In this document: piece after piece, positions 60,373 to 64,000 of the stretch | Position numbering within the stretch: the stretch's first letter is position 1 | Layout: each line of letters starts with the position of its first letter | Assembly: GCA_947074145.1 (NCBI GenBank) | Contig: CAMTOJ010000014.1 | Coordinates: forward strand, 1-64,000 | Source of the DNA: an uncultured Bacteroidales bacterium | GTDB lineage: Bacteria; Bacteroidota; Bacteroidia; Bacteroidales; JAUNSR01 | Length of the DNA stretch: 64,000 nucleotides | Direction: 5' to 3' | Notes under the pieces: generated by a model | Told to the model about the DNA's origin: nothing | The model's input: only the letters and a program-made list of their open reading frames with translations | Database searches by the model: none | Made by a program: the position numbers and the translations under genes

Positions 60373-61251
60373 ATGGAATATTATGACGCGTTCAAAATCG
60401 GAATTATGAATTTAAAAGATATGAATAAGAGCGCCCTTGTTCTTGAAGGGGGCGGGATGAGAGGTATATTCACAGCAGGAGTTCTCGACTATCTGATGGA
60501 TAATGAGTTATGGTTTCCCTATACAATCGCGGTTTCAGCCGGTGCCAGCAATGGCATCTCTTATATGTCAAGACAGCGTGGACGAGCTAAATTCGGTGAT
60601 ATAGATCTTTTAAAGATACGACCTTATATCGGTATGAAACATTTCATCAGAGGCAAAGGTTATATAGACTTAAACTATATTTTTTACGAATATCCACAGA
60701 AGCATTATCCGCTCGATTTCAAAACATATTCCGAATCATCAAATCGTTTTATAGCAGTGACTTCCGATTGTATTTCAGGAAAGGCTAAATATATGGAGGA
60801 GAAAAGTGATGAAAAAAGATTGTGCGATATTCTTAAGGCCTCTTGTTCTTTACCGTTTATTGGTCCTATTGCTTATGTCGATGGTATTCCTATGCTTGAC
60901 GGTGGGATTACAGATCCTTTGCCAATCAAAAAAGCTATGGCAGACGGCTTCACAAACATTGTTGTTGTTTTGACACGAAACAAAGGTTACAGAAAGAATA
61001 TCCGCAAACGTCCAATTCCGAAATTCATTTATAAGCAATATCCGAATCTAAGAGATGCTTTATTTGAAAGATCAAAAGAATATAATGATACACTTCAATA
61101 TATTGAGCAACTTGAGGAAGAGGGGAAAATAATCGTGATAAGACCTCAAAAAAAGATTGAAGTAGGAAGAACGGAAAAAGATCCTAAAAAACTAACTGAT
61201 TTCTACGATGAAGGGTATGAGGAGGCAAAACGTATGTTATCTTTGAAATAA
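60373..61251 (+). CDS. Patatin-like phospholipase
   Basis: LVLEGGGMRGIFTAGVLDYLM; GASNG nucleophile elbow; LDGGITDPLPIKKA; start may be internal (ATG at 60406 or 60421). Confidence 0.92.
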   Translation: MEYYDAFKIGIMNLKDMNKSALVLEGGGMRGIFTAGVLDYLMDNELWFPYTIAVSAGASNGISYMSRQRGRAKFGDIDLLKIRPYIGMKHFIRGKGYIDLNYIFYEYPQKHYPLDFKTYSESSNRFIAVTSDCISGKAKYMEEKSDEKRLCDILKASCSLPFIGPIAYVDGIPMLDGGITDPLPIKKAMADGFTNIVVVLTRNKGYRKNIRKRPIPKFIYKQYPNLRDALFERSKEYNDTLQYIEQLEEEGKIIVIRPQKKIEVGRTEKDPKKLTDFYDEGYEEAKRMLSLK

Positions 61252-61314
61252 ATTCGCTCTGAATTGTTATATCAGTATATGTAAATGCATAAAGCAAGCT
61301 AAAAATCAGAAAAT

Positions 61315-61923
61315 ATGTATATTAAGTTATATTCAAAGAACCCGAGTCAGGCAGAGATTGCAAGAGCGGTTTCGATATTGAAAAACGGTGGTATAATAAT
61401 TTATCCAACCGACTCTGTTTATGCTATGGGATGTGATGCCCTTAACGTAAGAGGTGTAGAAAAGATATATAAATACAGAGGAATTGATGCCAAGAAAGCT
61501 CTTCTCTCAATTATATGTTCTGATTTGAGTAATATTAGCCAATATGCAAGAGTAGATAATCAGCAATTTAAGATACTTAAAAAGAATCTGCCCGGAGCTT
61601 TTACTTTTATCCTTGAGGCTAGTAGCAGTTTACCCAAACTTTACAAATCAAGAAAAACTGTCGGGATAAGAATTCCTGATAATGATATAATAAGAGCTAT
61701 TGTTGAACAGCTTGGTAACCCTGTCCTTACCGCCTCTATTAAAGATGAAGATGATGTGATAGAATATACAACCGATCCGGAATTGATTTACGAAAGATAT
61801 GAAAATCAGGTTGATGCCGTAATTGATGGCGGATATGGAAATAATCAACCATCTACAATTGTTGATCTTACAACCGACGAACCGGAAATTATACGTCAGG
61901 GAATAGGGGAACTTATACTCTGA
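61315..61923 (+). CDS. L-threonylcarbamoyladenylate synthase (Sua5/YciO/YrdC)
   Basis: [63 protein letters not shown]. Confidence 0.93.
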   Translation: MYIKLYSKNPSQAEIARAVSILKNGGIIIYPTDSVYAMGCDALNVRGVEKIYKYRGIDAKKALLSIICSDLSNISQYARVDNQQFKILKKNLPGAFTFILEASSSLPKLYKSRKTVGIRIPDNDIIRAIVEQLGNPVLTASIKDEDDVIEYTTDPELIYERYENQVDAVIDGGYGNNQPSTIVDLTTDEPEIIRQGIGELIL

Positions 61924-61962
61924 TTCTTTTTTAATTCATCGCACGAAATAAACGATAACTAA

Positions 61963-63087
61963 ATGCTGTTTAAAGATATTATAGGACATGACGATATTAA
62001 GCAGAGATTAATAAAGTCTGTAAAAGACAATCATATTGCTCATGCTCAATTGTTTTCAGGTCTTCCAGGGCTTGGGAAATTTCGGCTGGCTCTTGCTTAT
62101 GCTCAATATATACATTGTACCAATCGTAAAGATGATGATTCTTGCGGTGTATGTAGCTCATGTGTAAAATATAATAAGCTGATTCATCCCGATCTGCATT
62201 TCGTTTTTCCTGTTCTTAATAAGAAAGGGAAGAAGGATGCTTATTGTGATGATTATCTTCCCGAATGGCGTGTCTTTCTTACTCATAATGAATATTTCGA
62301 TCTTAATGATTGGCTTTCAGATATAGGAACCGATAATCAGCAAGCTAATATTTTCACCCGTGAAGCGGATGAGATTATTAAGAAACTGAGCAAAAAGTCG
62401 TATGAGTCGGAGTATAAGATTATGATTATATGGCTTCCCGAGAGAATGAGGGAGGAGGCTGCCAATAAGATTCTGAAAATTCTTGAAGAACCATACGACA
62501 ACACATTCTTTCTATTGATAAGCAATGATCCTGAATCACTTCTTACGACTATCAGATCGCGAGCTCAACAGATATTCGTACGACCTCTTTCTGAAGAGAT
62601 CATAAAGAGCGCGCTTGTTAACAGATATGGAGTTGATAATGCGCAGGCGGTGAATATCGCTCACATTTCAAACGGTAATATCCACAAGGCAATTGAGAAT
62701 ATCAGTATCTCCGAGGAGAAAGAGTATTTTCTCGAACTCTTTATGCACATGATGCGTATGTCTTACGGTAGAAAACTAAAAGAGATGAAGCTTTGGAGCG
62801 AGGAGGTTGCGGGACTTGGTAGAGAGAAGCAAAAGCTGTTTCTTCAATATTCGCAGCGTATGATTCGCGAAAATTTCATAATGAATTTTTCTACTCCGGT
62901 TCTTAACTATATGACTTTACCGGAGATTAATTTCTCTACTCGCTTTTCCCCTTTTGTAAACGAGAATAATACGGAGCAGATAATGGAAACACTAGAGCTT
63001 GCCGAACTTCACATTACCCAGAATGTGAATGCTAAGATGGTATTTTTCGATATGGCATTGCGGTTTATCATGCTTCTGAAACAATAG
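61963..63087 (+). CDS. holB: DNA polymerase III delta-prime subunit
   Basis: AHAQLFSGLPGLGKFRLALAYAQYI; CGVCSSCVKYNKLIHPDLHFVFP; NKILKILEEPYDNTFFLLISNDPESLLTTIRSRAQQI. Confidence 0.93.
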   Translation: MLFKDIIGHDDIKQRLIKSVKDNHIAHAQLFSGLPGLGKFRLALAYAQYIHCTNRKDDDSCGVCSSCVKYNKLIHPDLHFVFPVLNKKGKKDAYCDDYLPEWRVFLTHNEYFDLNDWLSDIGTDNQQANIFTREADEIIKKLSKKSYESEYKIMIIWLPERMREEAANKILKILEEPYDNTFFLLISNDPESLLTTIRSRAQQIFVRPLSEEIIKSALVNRYGVDNAQAVNIAHISNGNIHKAIENISISEEKEYFLELFMHMMRMSYGRKLKEMKLWSEEVAGLGREKQKLFLQYSQRMIRENFIMNFSTPVLNYMTLPEINFSTRFSPFVNENNTEQIMETLELAELHITQNVNAKMVFFDMALRFIMLLKQ

Positions 63088-63389
63088 TATTATATTTCAG
63101 AGATTGCAAACAGAATATTGTATTTTAAATATAATATACTTTCTTACTTTTATTCGATCTGAGAATAAGTTACATTTTTTTTTACGAAAAAAGCGGATAA
63201 TATCGTATTTTTACTCTATAAATGAAAAATATTAATCAGTAATAGAAAAATTTTGTACTATTACTAATCTCCTTGTTAAAAATCTAATAATAAGTCTTAT
63301 GCCGCAAATCAAGCAGACAATGCTCGTTGCATTATTTTTAATAAATATGTAGCTACCAAAGCAAAACGAAAAAATTTGAGGATATTATA

Positions 63390-63641
63390 GTGGATAAAGA
63401 TGTTTCACTTAAAACGGCAGATGATTTAATGAATAATATCATAACCTATAATGATACGACAACATATCATTTTAAAATATTGGAAACAACAGAAAGGTTA
63501 CTGATATGATCTTATAAAAATTATTTTATCGGCACGTGCTCTGTCTCCCATCTTATTGAAGATCAAATTGATCACGGTGCCGATCTGAATGAATACGATA
63601 ATAGTATTCTGATTTTAATTGAAGATTTCAGGTTCATGTAA
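63390..63641 (+). pseudogene. Short reading frame interrupted by a single in-frame TGA (63507-63509); possible decayed gene
   Basis: VDKDVSLKTADDLMNNIITYNDTTTYHFKILETTERLLI*SYKNYFIGTCSVSHLIEDQIDHGADLNEYDNSILILIEDFRFM*. Confidence 0.3.
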
Positions 63642-63690
63642 TCTTATTTTTTTTCTATATCGTTTCCTCATAACCAAAAAATAATATATT

Positions 63691-64000
63691 ATGAAAAATA
63701 GACACATTAAATCCATACAAGCCGGTATTCTGCTAATAGCGGGATTCCTGGGTATTATATCCTGTGGGAATACAAAAGAAAAGACAGAAAACACGGGTTA
63801 TTCCAATATCATAGAGTTGTCGGACGCAATTTCAGATTTGAAATCAGTGAAGTTATCCGAAATAGCCGATTCAATAAGCTATATACCGCTGAGTAATGAT
63901 ATTATGATTGGCAACAGAGTTTTATTTAACGCTTCCGATAAATATTTATACGCCGGAGCATCTGTTTTTGACTGGGATGGTAATTATCTTTTTGAAATAG
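63691..64000 (+). CDS. 6-bladed beta-propeller-type lipoprotein, truncated by window end
   Basis: MKNRHIKSIQAGILLIAGFLGIISCGNTKEKTEN; VKLSEIADSISYIPLSN...ASDKYLYAGASVFDWDGNYLFEI; no stop before 64000. Confidence 0.65.
   Translation, partial: MKNRHIKSIQAGILLIAGFLGIISCGNTKEKTENTGYSNIIELSDAISDLKSVKLSEIADSISYIPLSNDIMIGNRVLFNASDKYLYAGASVFDWDGNYLFEI

Noticed and set aside
63507-63509. Selenocysteine TGA
   Set aside because: No SECIS-like hairpin seen immediately downstream and no selenoprotein-like Cys/redox context; nonsense mutation or error is simpler

Overview
AT-rich chromosomal window from a Bacteroidetes (probably Bacteroidales) genome. Evidence for this is a type IX secretion pair (PorU/PorV), T9SS-type C-terminal tails, a fused MurF-alanine racemase, a GSCFA protein and TAnnTTTG promoters. 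Most of the window is core gene content: lpxB, aroB, pyrH, frr, rsgA, a purF-like gene, rex, porU, porV, ispF, aroC, tadA, yraN, birA, copA, class I fumarase, murF-alr, a Sua5-type gene and holB. Accessory-looking content comprises: a surface nuclease followed by three tandem T9SS cargo proteins without a recognisable catalytic domain (4.8-13.3 kb); a large nuclease-helicase (15.3-18.5 kb); two long paralogous MG2/plug-like proteins flanking a copper ATPase cassette (39-46.8 kb); and a GH29 fucosidase between two AraC-type regulators (46.9-50.9 kb). I saw no CRISPR array, prophage, transposase, rRNA or tRNA, and no multi-gene defence island I can support. The strongest structural leads are: (1) a 98-bp composite palindrome with 20-bp perfect inverted ends around three 22-bp-spaced copies of TTATCAGTTGATAA (33682-33779); (2) a REP-like nested palindrome that supplies the stop codon of lpxB (1452-1507); (3) two exact 14-bp direct repeats 21 bp apart in the divergent AraC/fucosidase intergenic region; (4) a 17-aa leader ORF with an ATGA overlap onto lpxB; (5) the secreted cargo array. 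All homology calls come from reading motifs by eye; no database search was run.
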